Source: Bacteroidales bacterium (GTDB taxonomy: Bacteria; Bacteroidota; Bacteroidia; Bacteroidales; Rikenellaceae). Taken from it: DNA of 64,000 nt. A program made the position numbers and the translations under genes. The DNA is taken from the NCBI GenBank assembly GCA_910574205.1, contig CAJSYJ010000001.1, positions 744,001 to 808,000 on the forward strand, read 5' to 3'. The notes beneath the pieces were generated by a model. That model ran no database searches. It saw only the letters and a list, made by a program, of their open reading frames with translations, and was not told where the DNA came from. Positions 8,629 through 19,300 of the stretch are shown here, in pieces (the first letter of the stretch is position 1; every line of letters starts with the position of its first letter).

Positions 8629-10335
8629 ATGGAGAAACGAATCATCGAATGCGTACCCAATTTCAGCGAGGGACGCAATAAGGAGGTCATACGGCAGATC
8701 GCCGAAGTGATCGAAAAATCCGAGGGCGTCAAACTGCTCGACGTCGATCCGGGCGAAGCGACCAACCGCACGGTCGTGACCTTCGTCGGCGAACCCGAGG
8801 CCGTCGTGGAGACGGCGCTGGCCGCCGTACGCCGCGCATCGGAGCTTATCGACATGCGCCAGCACAAGGGAGCGCATCCGCGCATGGGCGCCTGCGACGT
8901 GCTGCCTCTGATCCCCGTCTCGGGCGTCACGCTTGACGAGTGCGCCGCTATGGCGCGCAAGCTGGCCGAGCGCATCGCCGACGAGCTGTCGATCCCGACC
9001 TACTGCTACGAGGCCGCTGCGTTCACTCCCGAGCGCCGCAATCTGGCTGTATGCCGTGCGGGCGAGTACGAGGCTCTGCCCGAGAAGCTGGCTGCCGAGG
9101 ATAAGGCTCCCGACTTCGGCGCACGCCCCTACGACGAGGGCGTGGCACGCACCGGAGCCACGGCCGTAGGCGCCCGCGACTTTCTGGTTGCGGTCAACTA
9201 CAACCTCAACACCACCTCGACGCGTCGCGCCAACGCCATCGCGTTCGACGTGCGCGAAAAGGGTCGCCCCGTGCGCGAGGGCAATCCCATTACGGGCAAG
9301 ATCGTCAAGGATGCCGACGGCAACCCCGTCATGAAGCCCGGCACGTTGAAGTGCTGCAAGGCTATCGGCTGGTTCATCGAGGAGTACGGCATAGCGCAGG
9401 TATCGATGAACATGACCGATCTGTCGGTTACGCCGCTGCACGCGGCATTCGAGGAGGTATGCCGTGCCGCCGAGGCTCGCGGCGTGCGCGTCACGGGCAC
9501 CGAGATCGTCGGTCTGATACCCAAGCGCGCGCTTGTAGAGGCAGGCCGCTACTTCCTGCACAAGCAGAATCGCTCGACGGGCCTCTCGGAGCGCGAGATC
9601 ATACGCATCGCCATAGAGACCATGGGACTCTCGACTCTGAAAGAGTTCAAGCCCGAGGAGAAGATCGTCGAATACATACTCGAAGCCGAACAGTCGGCCG
9701 GCAAGCGCCGTCTGGTGGATATGACCTGCGAGGGCTTCGCCGAGGAGACGGCCAGCGAATCGCCCGCACCGGGCGGCGGCTCGATCTCGGCCTACATGGG
9801 TGCTCTGGGCGCGGCTCTGGGTACTATGGTGGCCAACCTCTCGTCGCACAAGGCGGGTTGGGACGAGCGCTGGGAGTTCTTCTCGGACTGGGCCGACAAG
9901 GGTCACGCCCTGATGTCTGAGCTGCTGCATCTGGTCGACGAGGACACCGAAGCCTTCAACCGCATCATGGCCGTATTCGCCATGCCCAAGTCTACCGACG
10001 AGGAGAAGGCGGCACGCAGCGCGGCCTTGCAGGAGGCGACGCTCTACGCCACCGAGGTTCCTCTGCGCACTATGGAGACCTCGTTCAAGGCATTCGACAT
10101 CGTCCGCGCCATGGCCGAAGAGGGCAACCCCAACTCGGTATCCGATGCCGGCGTAGGCGCTCTGGCAATACGCAGCGCCGTCATGGGAGCATGCCTCAAC
10201 GTGAAGATCAACGCCGCCGGTCTGAAAGACCGCCAGAAGGCCGAGGCGCTCATAGCACGCGCCGAGCAGATCGTCGCCCAGGCGCAGAAGGCCGAAGCCG
10301 AGATTCTGGCCGCGGTAGAGAGTAAAATACAGTAA
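8629..10335 (+). CDS. ftcD: Glutamate formimidoyltransferase / formimidoyl-THF cyclodeaminase
   Basis: 568-residue bifunctional enzyme. The N-terminal half (about 1-300) transfers the formimino group from N-formimino-glutamate to tetrahydrofolate. The C-terminal half (about 365-568) releases ammonia to give 5,10-methenyl-THF. The start MEKRIIECVPNFSEGR is the family's N-terminus. The catalytic histidine equivalent to mammalian His82 is in KGAHPRMGA (His83). The cyclodeaminase half shows SPAPGGGSISAYMGALGAAL. The ATG at 8629 was preferred to an in-frame upstream start because it sits at the conserved N-terminus just after a good promoter. It is first in the operon and replaces a HutG-type step: glutamate and one-carbon folate are the end products. 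Confidence 0.95.
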   Translation: MEKRIIECVPNFSEGRNKEVIRQIAEVIEKSEGVKLLDVDPGEATNRTVVTFVGEPEAVVETALAAVRRASELIDMRQHKGAHPRMGACDVLPLIPVSGVTLDECAAMARKLAERIADELSIPTYCYEAAAFTPERRNLAVCRAGEYEALPEKLAAEDKAPDFGARPYDEGVARTGATAVGARDFLVAVNYNLNTTSTRRANAIAFDVREKGRPVREGNPITGKIVKDADGNPVMKPGTLKCCKAIGWFIEEYGIAQVSMNMTDLSVTPLHAAFEEVCRAAEARGVRVTGTEIVGLIPKRALVEAGRYFLHKQNRSTGLSEREIIRIAIETMGLSTLKEFKPEEKIVEYILEAEQSAGKRRLVDMTCEGFAEETASESPAPGGGSISAYMGALGAALGTMVANLSSHKAGWDERWEFFSDWADKGHALMSELLHLVDEDTEAFNRIMAVFAMPKSTDEEKAARSAALQEATLYATEVPLRTMETSFKAFDIVRAMAEEGNPNSVSDAGVGALAIRSAVMGACLNVKINAAGLKDRQKAEALIARAEQIVAQAQKAEAEILAAVESKIQ

Positions 10336-10347
10336 AACGCGAAGACA

Positions 10348-12363
10348 ATGACAGACTTTCAGAAAGATATAGTTGCCGGCATACCCGACATCCTGCCCAC
10401 ACCCAAGCCCTACGATCCCGCGATCAACCATGCGCCCAAGCGCAAGGACATACTCACGCCGGCCGAGAAGCGTCTGGCGCTGAAAAACGCGCTGCGCTAC
10501 TTCCCCGAGAAGCACCACGCCGTGCTGGCACCCGAATTTGCCGAGGAGCTGCGCCGCTACGGCCGCATCTACATGTACCGCCTGCGCCCCGACTACGAGA
10601 TGTATGCGCGTCCGATCGACGAGTATCCCCACCGCTCGCGTCAGGCCGCGGCCATAATGCTCATGATCCAGAACAATCTGGACAAGGCCGTGGCACAGCA
10701 CCCGCACGAGCTGATTACATACGGCGGCAACGGCGCCGTGTTCCAGAACTGGGCGCAGTACCGCCTGACGATGCAGTATCTCTCTCAGATGACCGACAAC
10801 CAGACCCTGGTCATGTACTCGGGTCATCCCGTGGGACTCTTCCCCTCGCATCCCGACGCACCGCGCGTGGTGGTGACCAACGGCATGGTCATACCCAACC
10901 ATTCGAGTCAGGACGATTGGGAGCGCTTCAACGCCATGGGCGTATCGCAGTACGGACAGATGACCGCCGGATCGTATATGTACATAGGCCCCCAGGGCAT
11001 CGTCCACGGCACGACGATCACTGTGATGAACGCCGCGCGCAAGCGTCTGGCCGAGGGTCATACCGACCTTCGCGGCATGTTGTTCGTGACCTCGGGTCTG
11101 GGCGGCATGTCGGGCGCACAGCCCAAGGCGGGTAACATATCGGGCGTAGTGAGCGTCACGGCCGAGATCAACATCAAGGCCGCCGAGAAGCGCCACCAGC
11201 AGGGCTGGGTCGACGAGATGTACTCGTCGCTCGACTCTCTGATACCCCGCATACGCCGCGCCGTAGCCGACAAGGAGGTCGTCTCGATCGCATACGTGGG
11301 CAATGTGGTCGACCTGTGGGAGCGTCTGGCCGACGAAGAGATGCAGGTCGATCTGGGTTCCGACCAGACCTCGCTGCACAACCCGTGGGCCGGCGGCTAC
11401 TACCCCGTCGGTCTGAGCTACGAGGAGTCTAACCGCATGATGGCCGACGATCCCGAGCAGTTCCACGAGAGGGTGCGCGAGTCGCTGCGCCGTCAGGCCG
11501 CCGCGATCAACCGCCTCACGGCACGCGGCATGTACTTCTTCGATTACGGTAATGCCTTCCTCTTGGAGGCGTCGCGCGCCGGAGCCGACATCGTGCTGCC
11601 CGACGGACGTTTCCGCTACCCCTCGTACGTACAGGATATCATGGGGCCGATGTTCTTCGACTACGGCTTCGGACCGTTCCGCTGGGTCTGCACTTCGGGC
11701 AGCGAGCAGGATCTGGCCACGACCGACCGTCTTGCGGCCGAGGTGTTGGAGGATATGCTCCGCACGGCGCCCGCAGAGATACGCGGCCAGCTCGCCGACA
11801 ACCTGCACTGGATACGCGAGGCGGCCAGGAACCGTCTGGTCGTAGGCTCTCAGGCACGCATACTCTACGCCGACTGCGAGGGTCGCACGCGCATAGCGCT
11901 CGCCTTCAACGAGGCGCTGCGCCGCGGCGAGCTGTCGGCACCGGTGGTGCTCGGCCGCGACCACCACGACGTATCGGGCACCGACTCGCCCTACCGCGAG
12001 ACATCCAACATCTACGACGGCTCGCAGTTCACGGCCGACATGGCTGTTCACAACGTCATCGGCGACTCGTTCCGCGGCGCTACGTGGGTCTCGATCCACA
12101 ACGGCGGCGGCGTAGGCTGGGGCGAGGTCATCAACGGCGGCTTCGGCATGGCGATCGACGGCTCCGACGACTCGGAACGCCATATACGCGAGATGCTGCT
12201 GTGGGACGTAAATAACGGCATAGCGCGCCGCAGCTGGGCGCGCAACGAAGCGGCGATGTTCGCCATACGCCGCCAAATGGAGCGCACGCCCGAGCTGTGC
12301 GTGACCATGCCCAACATGGCCGACGACGAGCTGATCGACTCGGCGATAAAGAGTATCGAATAA
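10348..12363 (+). CDS. hutU: Urocanate hydratase
   Basis: 671 residues. The enzyme converts urocanate to imidazolonepropionate using tightly bound NAD. Urocanase signatures are clear: TYGGNGAVFQNW (about 124-135), MYSGHPVGLFPSH, GPQGIVHGTT, and near the C-terminus SIHNGGGVGWGEVINGGFGM. It is over 100 residues longer than the E. coli/Pseudomonas type (about 557), which agrees with the longer urocanases seen in Bacteroidetes. It begins 12 nt after ftcD and is followed after 19 nt by hutH, so it lies mid-operon. Confidence 0.95.
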   Translation: MTDFQKDIVAGIPDILPTPKPYDPAINHAPKRKDILTPAEKRLALKNALRYFPEKHHAVLAPEFAEELRRYGRIYMYRLRPDYEMYARPIDEYPHRSRQAAAIMLMIQNNLDKAVAQHPHELITYGGNGAVFQNWAQYRLTMQYLSQMTDNQTLVMYSGHPVGLFPSHPDAPRVVVTNGMVIPNHSSQDDWERFNAMGVSQYGQMTAGSYMYIGPQGIVHGTTITVMNAARKRLAEGHTDLRGMLFVTSGLGGMSGAQPKAGNISGVVSVTAEINIKAAEKRHQQGWVDEMYSSLDSLIPRIRRAVADKEVVSIAYVGNVVDLWERLADEEMQVDLGSDQTSLHNPWAGGYYPVGLSYEESNRMMADDPEQFHERVRESLRRQAAAINRLTARGMYFFDYGNAFLLEASRAGADIVLPDGRFRYPSYVQDIMGPMFFDYGFGPFRWVCTSGSEQDLATTDRLAAEVLEDMLRTAPAEIRGQLADNLHWIREAARNRLVVGSQARILYADCEGRTRIALAFNEALRRGELSAPVVLGRDHHDVSGTDSPYRETSNIYDGSQFTADMAVHNVIGDSFRGATWVSIHNGGGVGWGEVINGGFGMAIDGSDDSERHIREMLLWDVNNGIARRSWARNEAAMFAIRRQMERTPELCVTMPNMADDELIDSAIKSIE

Positions 12364-12382
12364 CCCTTAAAACTTCAAAACG

Positions 12383-13873
12383 ATGATACATTACATAAGT
12401 TCCGAACATCTTACGATCGACCGTGTGGAGGAGATCCTCGCATCGGGAGCCAAACTCGCGCTCAGCGACGACGCCCGCAAGCGCATCGTCCGCTGCCGCG
12501 AATATCTCGACAAGAAAATGGAGCAGACCACGCGCCCGATATACGGCGTGACGACGGGCTTCGGCTCGCTCTGCAACATCTCGATCGAGGCCGACGCACT
12601 GTCGCAGCTGCAAAAGAATCTGATGATGTCGCACGCCTGCGGCACCGGCGCACGCGTACCGGCACAGGTGGTGCGCCTGATGATACTGTTGAAGGTGCAG
12701 TCGCTCTCTTACGGCCACTCGGGCGTACAGTTGCAGACCGTCGAGCGCATGATCGAGATGTTCAACAACGACATCCTCCCCGTAGTATACGATCAGGGCT
12801 CGCTGGGCGCCTCGGGCGACCTTGCACCGCTGGCGCACCTCTGCCTGCCGCTGGTGGGTTTGGGCGAAGTGGAGGTCGGCTCAGAGGTCAAGCCTGCCGC
12901 CGAGGTGCTCGCCGCACACGGCTGGGAGCCTATCACGCTCCGCTCCAAGGAGGGTCTGGCACTGCTCAACGGCACGCAGTTCATGAGCGCATACGGCGTA
13001 TGGTCGCTCATCGGCGCACGCCGCCTGAGCCGCTGGGCAGACCGCATCGGCGCCATGTCGCTCGACGCGTTCGACGGCCGCATGGAGCCCTTCGAGCATA
13101 TCGTGCACGCGATACGCCCCCACAAGGGTCAGATCACGACGGCCGAGACGTTCCGCACGCTTCTGGCCGGCAGCCAGATCGCCGCACGCCCCAAGAAGCA
13201 CGTGCAGGATCCCTACTCGTTCCGCTGCATCCCGCAGGTGCACGGCGCATCGAAGGATACGATCGACTACGTGGAGAGCGTCCTTACCACCGAGATCAAC
13301 AGCGCCACCGACAACCCCTCGGTATTCCCCGACTGGGACGAGGTCATATCGGCCGGCAACTTCCACGGACAGCCCATAGCCGTGGCGATGGATTTTCTGG
13401 CCATTGCCGTGGCCGAGTTAGGCAACATCTCGGAGCGCCGTACATACAAGCTCATCTCGGGCTCGCGCGAGCTGCCTTCGTTCCTGGTCGCCAACCCCGG
13501 CCTGAACAGCGGCTTCATGATCCCACAGTACACTGCCGCCTCGATCGTCAGCCAGAGCAAGGGTCTCTGCATGCCCGCTTCGGTCGATTCGATACCCTCG
13601 TCGCAGGGTCAGGAGGATCATGTCAGCATGGGTTCTAACGCCGCCACCAAGCTGCTGCGCGTAGTCGACAACACCCGCCGCGTGCTGGCTATCGAGCTTA
13701 TGAACGCCGCGCAGGCATTGGAGTTCCGCCGCCCGCTGCGCTCGTCAGATGCCGTCGAGAAGCTGTTCGAGGATTACCGCAAGCAGGTGCCCTTCGTCGA
13801 CAACGATCAGGTCATGTATCCCCATATAGCCGCATCGGTGAAGTTCCTCGACGAGTATGAGATTGCTGATTAA
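12383..13873 (+). CDS. hutH: Histidine ammonia-lyase
   Basis: 496 residues, normal for HAL. It removes ammonia from L-histidine to give urocanate. The MIO prosthetic group forms from Ala143-Ser144-Gly145 in GSLGASGDLAPLAHL. YGVTTGFG near residue 55 and the GSNAATK stretch near the C-terminus are also family landmarks. Its 3' end overlaps hutI by 17 nt, which suggests coupled translation. It is the entry step of the pathway although it is third in the operon. Confidence 0.96.
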   Translation: MIHYISSEHLTIDRVEEILASGAKLALSDDARKRIVRCREYLDKKMEQTTRPIYGVTTGFGSLCNISIEADALSQLQKNLMMSHACGTGARVPAQVVRLMILLKVQSLSYGHSGVQLQTVERMIEMFNNDILPVVYDQGSLGASGDLAPLAHLCLPLVGLGEVEVGSEVKPAAEVLAAHGWEPITLRSKEGLALLNGTQFMSAYGVWSLIGARRLSRWADRIGAMSLDAFDGRMEPFEHIVHAIRPHKGQITTAETFRTLLAGSQIAARPKKHVQDPYSFRCIPQVHGASKDTIDYVESVLTTEINSATDNPSVFPDWDEVISAGNFHGQPIAVAMDFLAIAVAELGNISERRTYKLISGSRELPSFLVANPGLNSGFMIPQYTAASIVSQSKGLCMPASVDSIPSSQGQEDHVSMGSNAATKLLRVVDNTRRVLAIELMNAAQALEFRRPLRSSDAVEKLFEDYRKQVPFVDNDQVMYPHIAASVKFLDEYEIAD

Positions 13874-15107
13874 AAACATAGGCACGATCGTCGGCATCGA
13901 CCAGAGCGGTCGCGAGCGCGTCGCGGGAGCCGACATGGCCTCCGTGGGCACGCTCGACGACGCGTGGCTCGTCGCCGAGCGGGGCATCATCTCCGACTAC
14001 GGTCAGATGAGCCGGCTGCCGCAGATCGATGCCGACGAAACGATCGATGCCGGCGGCGGCATGCTCTTTCCGTCGTTCTGCGACTCGCATACGCATATCG
14101 TCTATGCCGGCAGCCGCGAGCAGGAGTTCCTCGACAAGATCAACGGTCTGAGCTACGAGCAGATCGCCAAGCGCGGCGGCGGCATACTCAATTCGGCCGA
14201 CCGCCTGCACGCCGCATCCGAGGATGAGCTCTACCGTCAGGCCATGGAGCGCGTCGACGAGATCATATCCATGGGTACGGGTCTTGTCGAGATCAAGAGC
14301 GGCTACGGACTCTCGACCGAAGACGAGTTGAAGATGCTGCGCGTCATACGCCGCATCCGCGAGACATCGCCCATAGCCGTGCGCTCAACGTTTCTCGGAG
14401 CGCATGCCGTGGCGCGCGACTACATAGGCCGCCAGTCGGAGTATGTCGATATGGTATGCCGCGAGATGATCCCGGCCGTCGCCGCAGAGAACCTGGCCGA
14501 CTTCGTCGACGTATTCTGCGACAAAGGCTTCTTCACGGTCGAAGAGACCGAGCGCATCATGCGCTGCGGCGCCAAGTACGGCATGCGCGCCAAGATCCAC
14601 GCCAACGAGCTCGACATATCGGGCGGCGTCGAGGCCGGCGTGCGCCACGGCGCGCTGTCGGTCGACCACCTCGAACGCATGGGCGACGAGCAGATCGAGG
14701 CGCTTCTCGGCTCGCGCACGATGCCGACGATGCTGCCCGGAGCTGCGTTCTTCCTCTCGATGAGCTATCCTCCGGCGCGCAAGATGATCGACGCGGGTCT
14801 GGCCGTGGCGCTGGCCTCGGACTACAATCCCGGCTCGTCGCCCTCGGGCAATATGCGCATGGTCACGGCACTGGCCTCGATCAAGATGAAGATGACCCCT
14901 GCCGAGGCGATCAACGCCGCCACGATCAACGGCGCGGCCGCCATGGGCGAGAGCCAGCGCTACGGATCGATAACGCGCGGCAAGGTGGCCAACATGTTCG
15001 TAACGCGCCCCATGCCGTCGCTGGCATGGATGCCATACGCATACCAGACGCCCGTGATACGCCATATCGTACTGGGCGGAAAACCGATAAAGACCCTGCA
15101 ATCATGA
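13857..15107 (+). CDS. hutI: Imidazolonepropionase
   Basis: 416-residue metal-dependent amidohydrolase that opens imidazolonepropionate to formiminoglutamate, the substrate of FtcD. Metal ligands His78 and His80 lie in DSHTHIVYAG. HANELDISGG and ALASDYNPGSSPSGNM are typical. The ATG at 13857 lies inside the end of hutH in another frame, and the conserved MRLLIKNI start supports it. Its stop TGA overlaps the next ATG (ATGA). Confidence 0.95.
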   Translation: MRLLIKNIGTIVGIDQSGRERVAGADMASVGTLDDAWLVAERGIISDYGQMSRLPQIDADETIDAGGGMLFPSFCDSHTHIVYAGSREQEFLDKINGLSYEQIAKRGGGILNSADRLHAASEDELYRQAMERVDEIISMGTGLVEIKSGYGLSTEDELKMLRVIRRIRETSPIAVRSTFLGAHAVARDYIGRQSEYVDMVCREMIPAVAAENLADFVDVFCDKGFFTVEETERIMRCGAKYGMRAKIHANELDISGGVEAGVRHGALSVDHLERMGDEQIEALLGSRTMPTMLPGAAFFLSMSYPPARKMIDAGLAVALASDYNPGSSPSGNMRMVTALASIKMKMTPAEAINAATINGAAAMGESQRYGSITRGKVANMFVTRPMPSLAWMPYAYQTPVIRHIVLGGKPIKTLQS

Positions 15108-15751
15108 AACCGACCTTCGTAATAGCCGCAGCCGCTGCGGCAGCTGCCCTGCTTGCGGGCTGCTGCCAGAAATGCGGCAAGGGCGACGCCTGCACCGCCG
15201 AGGCGTGCGACAGCCGCAACGAGGTAATCGAGACGATACTCACGCGCCGCAGCATACGCGCATACTCGCCCGAAGCGGTCGACCGCACGCAGATGCAGAC
15301 GATCGTCGAGTGCGGGCTCAACGCCCCGAGCGGCCTGAACATGCAGCCGTGGGCGGTGCGCGTGGTCGACTCCGAGGAGTTCATCGGCGGCATGACGGCG
15401 CTATACCGCGAACGTCATCCCGAGACCGACGGCGACGAGTCGTTCCGCAATATGTTCCGCAACGCCCCGACGGTAGTATTCATCGCCTCGCCCGACGACG
15501 GCAGCGGAGTATTCGACTGCGGTCTTTTGGCCGAGAACATGATGCTGGCCGCATGGTCTATGGGCATAGGCTCGTGCTGTCTGGGCAGCGCGATAGGCTT
15601 CATCGCGTCGACACCCGAAACGGCACCTTTCATCGAGCGTCTGTCGCTGCCCGAGGGTTACCGCCCTCTTATAGCCATAGGCTTCGGCTACCCCGACGAG
15701 CAGCCCGAAGCGCGCGAGCGCGACATGTCGAAAGCGATATTCGTCGACTGA
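15104..15751 (+). CDS. Nitroreductase-family lipoprotein, coupled to hutI
   Basis: 215 residues. An unusual signal (eight consecutive alanines, then LLAGC, Cys20) predicts lipidation and export. It is followed by a Cys-rich stretch with cysteines at 20, 21, 24, 30 and 35. From about residue 40 there is a nitroreductase domain with RRSIRAY, LNAPSGLNMQPW, VFIASPDDGS and a closing IAIGFGYPDE; such domains bind FMN. The ATG overlaps the hutI stop (ATGA), so it is the last gene of the hut operon, and a perfect terminator follows. FMN enzymes outside the cytoplasm need exported flavin or a special route, so its redox partner and substrate are unknown. Confidence 0.85.
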   Translation: MKPTFVIAAAAAAAALLAGCCQKCGKGDACTAEACDSRNEVIETILTRRSIRAYSPEAVDRTQMQTIVECGLNAPSGLNMQPWAVRVVDSEEFIGGMTALYRERHPETDGDESFRNMFRNAPTVVFIASPDDGSGVFDCGLLAENMMLAAWSMGIGSCCLGSAIGFIASTPETAPFIERLSLPEGYRPLIAIGFGYPDEQPEARERDMSKAIFVD

Positions 15752-15771
15752 CAAGCGGCGAGCGATAGTGT

Positions 15772-15813
15772 ACGAGGGTGTCTGGTAAGTTTCAGACACC
15801 CTCGTTTTCTTTT
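15772..15813 (+). terminator. Terminator of the hut operon
   Basis: A perfect 13-bp stem, ACGAGGGTGTCTG with CAGACACCCTCGT, and an 8-nt loop. TTTTCTTTTT follows. Confidence 0.95.
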
Positions 15814-16228
15814 TGGGTCTAACGGATGTGTATACGCTGCCCGAATGTCTTGCAAGTCTACTGGCCGTTGCGACGGCTTACGCCGTTATACGAATTGTAC
15901 CCACCCCATAACGTAAATATCGAAAAAATCGTGCATTCTCTACGCCCGGCTGTTCCGGGCGATATCCGCTGCAAGGGCAAGGACGAATACGCACGGCGCA
16001 CCCATGACATGAGAGGCCGCCGGCATGTTTCGCTATACGTCGCAGGCCGCAGCACGCGACACGATTTTTGCGTCGGACAACACTCGCCCGCCCCTGCGAC
16101 GAGATAACGCACAGCCGCCGGCAACGCTGTCGGCTTACGCCGTCGGAAGTCATGGCCGTTAAAGCCCCCTCCGGCGGTAAGAGATTCGATTACAATGCGG
16201 TTAAGGATATTAAATTTTTTTAATAAAA
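15814..16228 (+). other. Gene-free stretch before the glycogen genes
   Basis: About 415 bases with no convincing reading frame on either strand and no tRNA that I can fold. It contains the 13-mer CGGCTTACGCCGT twice (15874-15886 and 16131-16143), each able to form a small hairpin (GGC-TTAC-GCC core). Its role, if any, is unknown. Confidence 0.5.
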
Positions 16229-16259
16229 TTGCCGTTGTAAAATATTTGTGTTACCTTTG
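16229..16259 (+). promoter_or_regulatory. Promoter of the glycogen synthase-phosphorylase gene
   Basis: TTG at 16229-16231, 20 bp, then TACCTTTG at 16252-16259, matching the Bacteroidetes consensus. The ATG at 16304 leaves a 5' leader of about 40 nt. Confidence 0.8.
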
Positions 16260-16303
16260 CACGGAATTATATAGACAACGATTAACAAATAAAAATACAG
16301 AGT

Positions 16304-19300
16304 ATGAGTAACATCAATTTGACCCCCGACTTTCTGTTCGAAGTCAGTTGGGAGGTTTGCAACAAGGTAGGAGGCATACACACGGTAATAGCCACCAAGG
16401 CGCCTACGGTCGGACGCCGAATGGGCGACAAGTACATTACCGTCGGTCCCGACTTCACGCAGGACGGCGGCAACCCCGAGTTCGCCGAGGACACCGCTCT
16501 GCTGGCCGCATGGCGCGAGAGTCTCTACGCGCAGGGCATCCGCGTGCGCATAGGACGCTGGAATATCGAAAGCTCGCCCGTGGCGATACTCGTCGACTTC
16601 AAATCGTACTTTTCGCAGAAAGACGACATACTCAAAAAACTGTGGGACATATATCACGTCGACTCGCTCTCGGGACAGTGGGACTATATCGAGCCCGTAC
16701 TGTTCGGCTACGCCGCAGGCGAAGTGATAGGCTCTTACGTCAAGCAGTTCTGCTCGGCGACGGACAAGGTGGTAGCCCACTTCCACGAGTGGATGACATC
16801 GGCCGGCAGCCTCTACCTGCGCAACCACGCACCCTACGTGGCTACGGTATTCTCGACGCATGCGACCGTCATAGGCCGCTGCATCGCCGGCAACCGTCTG
16901 CCGCTCTATAACGACCTGCACAAGTTCAACGCCGACGAGCTGGCGCGCCAGTTCAACGTCATGGCCAAACACTCGATCGAGAAGGCCGCAGCGGTATATG
17001 CCGATGCCTTCCTTACCGTGAGCGACATCACGGCCAACGAGTGCAAATATCTGCTGGGACGCGAGGTTACGCGCATCACGCCCAACGGATTCGAAAACGG
17101 ATTCGTACCCGAGGGCGACGCCCTCGAACGCAAGCGCGCCGAGGCACGCCGCAAGATGATCGCCGTGGCCGAGGCGGCATGGGACCACAAGTTCGAGCGC
17201 GAGCCGCTGATCGTGGCCACCAGCGGCCGCTACGAGTTCCGCAACAAGGGCATAGACGTATTCCTCGAATCGTTGAAGCAGCTCGCGCAGCGCGACACCG
17301 CAGGCCGCGAGGTGCTCGCCATAATCGCAGTGCCGGCCGCCACGGTGGGCATGCGCGTCGATCTGCAAGCGCACTTGCAGGATCCGTCGAATCCGATCGA
17401 CCCCGCACAGAAGCGATTCCTGACGCACAATATCGAGAACGAGGCGTGGGACGCCGTATGTCAGAGCATCGAGGGCAGCATACTCTCGACCGCCTCGTCG
17501 CGCGTCAAGGTGCTCTTCGTGCCGACCTATCTCACGGGCAACGACGGCATATTCAACATGCCCTACTACGACCTGTTCGCAGGCATGGACCTGACGGTCT
17601 TCGCATCGTACTACGAGCCGTGGGGATACACCCCTCTGGAATCGGTGGCCTTCGGCGTGCCGACCGTCACAACGACCCTCTCGGGCTTCGGCATGTGGGT
17701 GGCCAAGCAGTCGCACCACAACGGCGTCGACATCGTACGCCGCGACGACTACAACGAGCGCGAGGTCGCCTTGGAGCTTACCGAGACCATAGAGCGCTAT
17801 CTCTCAGCCTCGCCCGAGGAGTACGCCGCACTGAGCAGCGCGGCGCAGGAGGTATCGCGCACCGCACTCTGGTCGAAGCTCTACAACCAGTACGAGAAGG
17901 CATACGAGGAGGCTATCGAGAACTCCATATCGCGCACCAACCGCGTAATAGCCGACGGCGGCTCGCGCGACGAGCAGATCAACTTCGTGCGTCAGCAGCT
18001 CATATCCAACCGCCCGTCATGGCACCGCCTTATGGTCGAGAAGAGCATCCCCGAGCGTTTGAAGCCGCTCGACGAGCTGGCACGCAACCTGTGGTGGTGC
18101 TGGACGCCCGGTGCGCGCGACCTGTTCGAATACGCCGACGAGAATCTTTGGGTGGAGGTCGACCGCAACCCGATCGTGCTGCTCGACAAGCTGCCCGTAG
18201 AGCGTCTCGAAGAGCTCTCGACCGATAACGGGTTCCTCGAAAAGATGGATGCCGTATATGCACAGTTCAAGGAGTACATGTCCGAAAAGCCGTCGCCCGA
18301 GTCGGCCAAGATAGCATACTTCTCTATGGAGTACGGCCTGCACTCGTCGTTGAAGATATATTCGGGAGGTCTTGGCATTCTGGCCGGCGACTACCTCAAA
18401 GAGGCATCGGACCGCAACGTGCCCATGGCGGCCGTAGGTCTGCTCTACCGCTACGGCTACTTCACGCAGCGTCTCTCGGCTCAGGGCGAGCAGGAGGCCG
18501 CATACGAGGCCCAGAACTTTACCAAGCTGCCCATATCGCCCGTGCGCGACGAGGACGGCAACTGGATCAGCATACAGGTGGCGCTGCCCGGCCGCACCCT
18601 CTCGGCACGCGTGTGGAAGTGTCAGGTCGGCCGCACCGACCTCTATCTGCTCGACGCCGACTACGAGGCCAACCTCGAAGAGGACCGTCAGGTAACCTAC
18701 TATCTCTACGGCGGCGACTGGGAGAACCGCTTGAAGCAGGAGATACTGTTAGGCGTGGGCGGTATCCGCGCTCTGGTCAAGATGGGCATCAAGCAGCAGG
18801 TATACCACTGCAACGAGGGTCACGCAGCCTTCATCGGCATCGAGCGCATACGCAATCTCATCGCCAAGAAGCGCCTGTCGTTCTCGGAGGCATTGGAGGT
18901 CGTGCGCAGCTCGTCGCTCTTCACGACCCATACTCCCGTGCCGGCCGGCCACGACGCATTCCCCGAGGAGATGCTGCGCCAGTACATGTCGCACTACCCC
19001 GACGTACTGGGCATCACGTGGGATCAGTTCATCAATCTCGGCAAGACCAACCCCAACGACCATAACGAGAAGTTCTCGATGTCGGTTCTGGCATGCAACC
19101 TCTCGCAGGAGGTCAACGGCGTCTCATGGCTCCACGGCGAGGTGTCGAAAGACATTCTGGGCAACATGTGGCCCGGCTACTTCAAGAACGAGCTGCACAT
19201 AGGCTACGTTACCAACGGCGTGCACTTCCCCACGTGGACGGCCTCGAACCTGCGCCGCCTCTACGCCAAGTACTTCGCAGACGGATTCGAGGGTCACACC

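Noticed and set aside
8611..12276. 1221-codon antisense reading frame over ftcD and hutU
   Set aside because: Rich in Arg, His, Val, Ala and Leu with no domain; it exists only because GC-rich codons on the plus strand rarely give stops on the other strand. The plus strand has full-length known enzymes.
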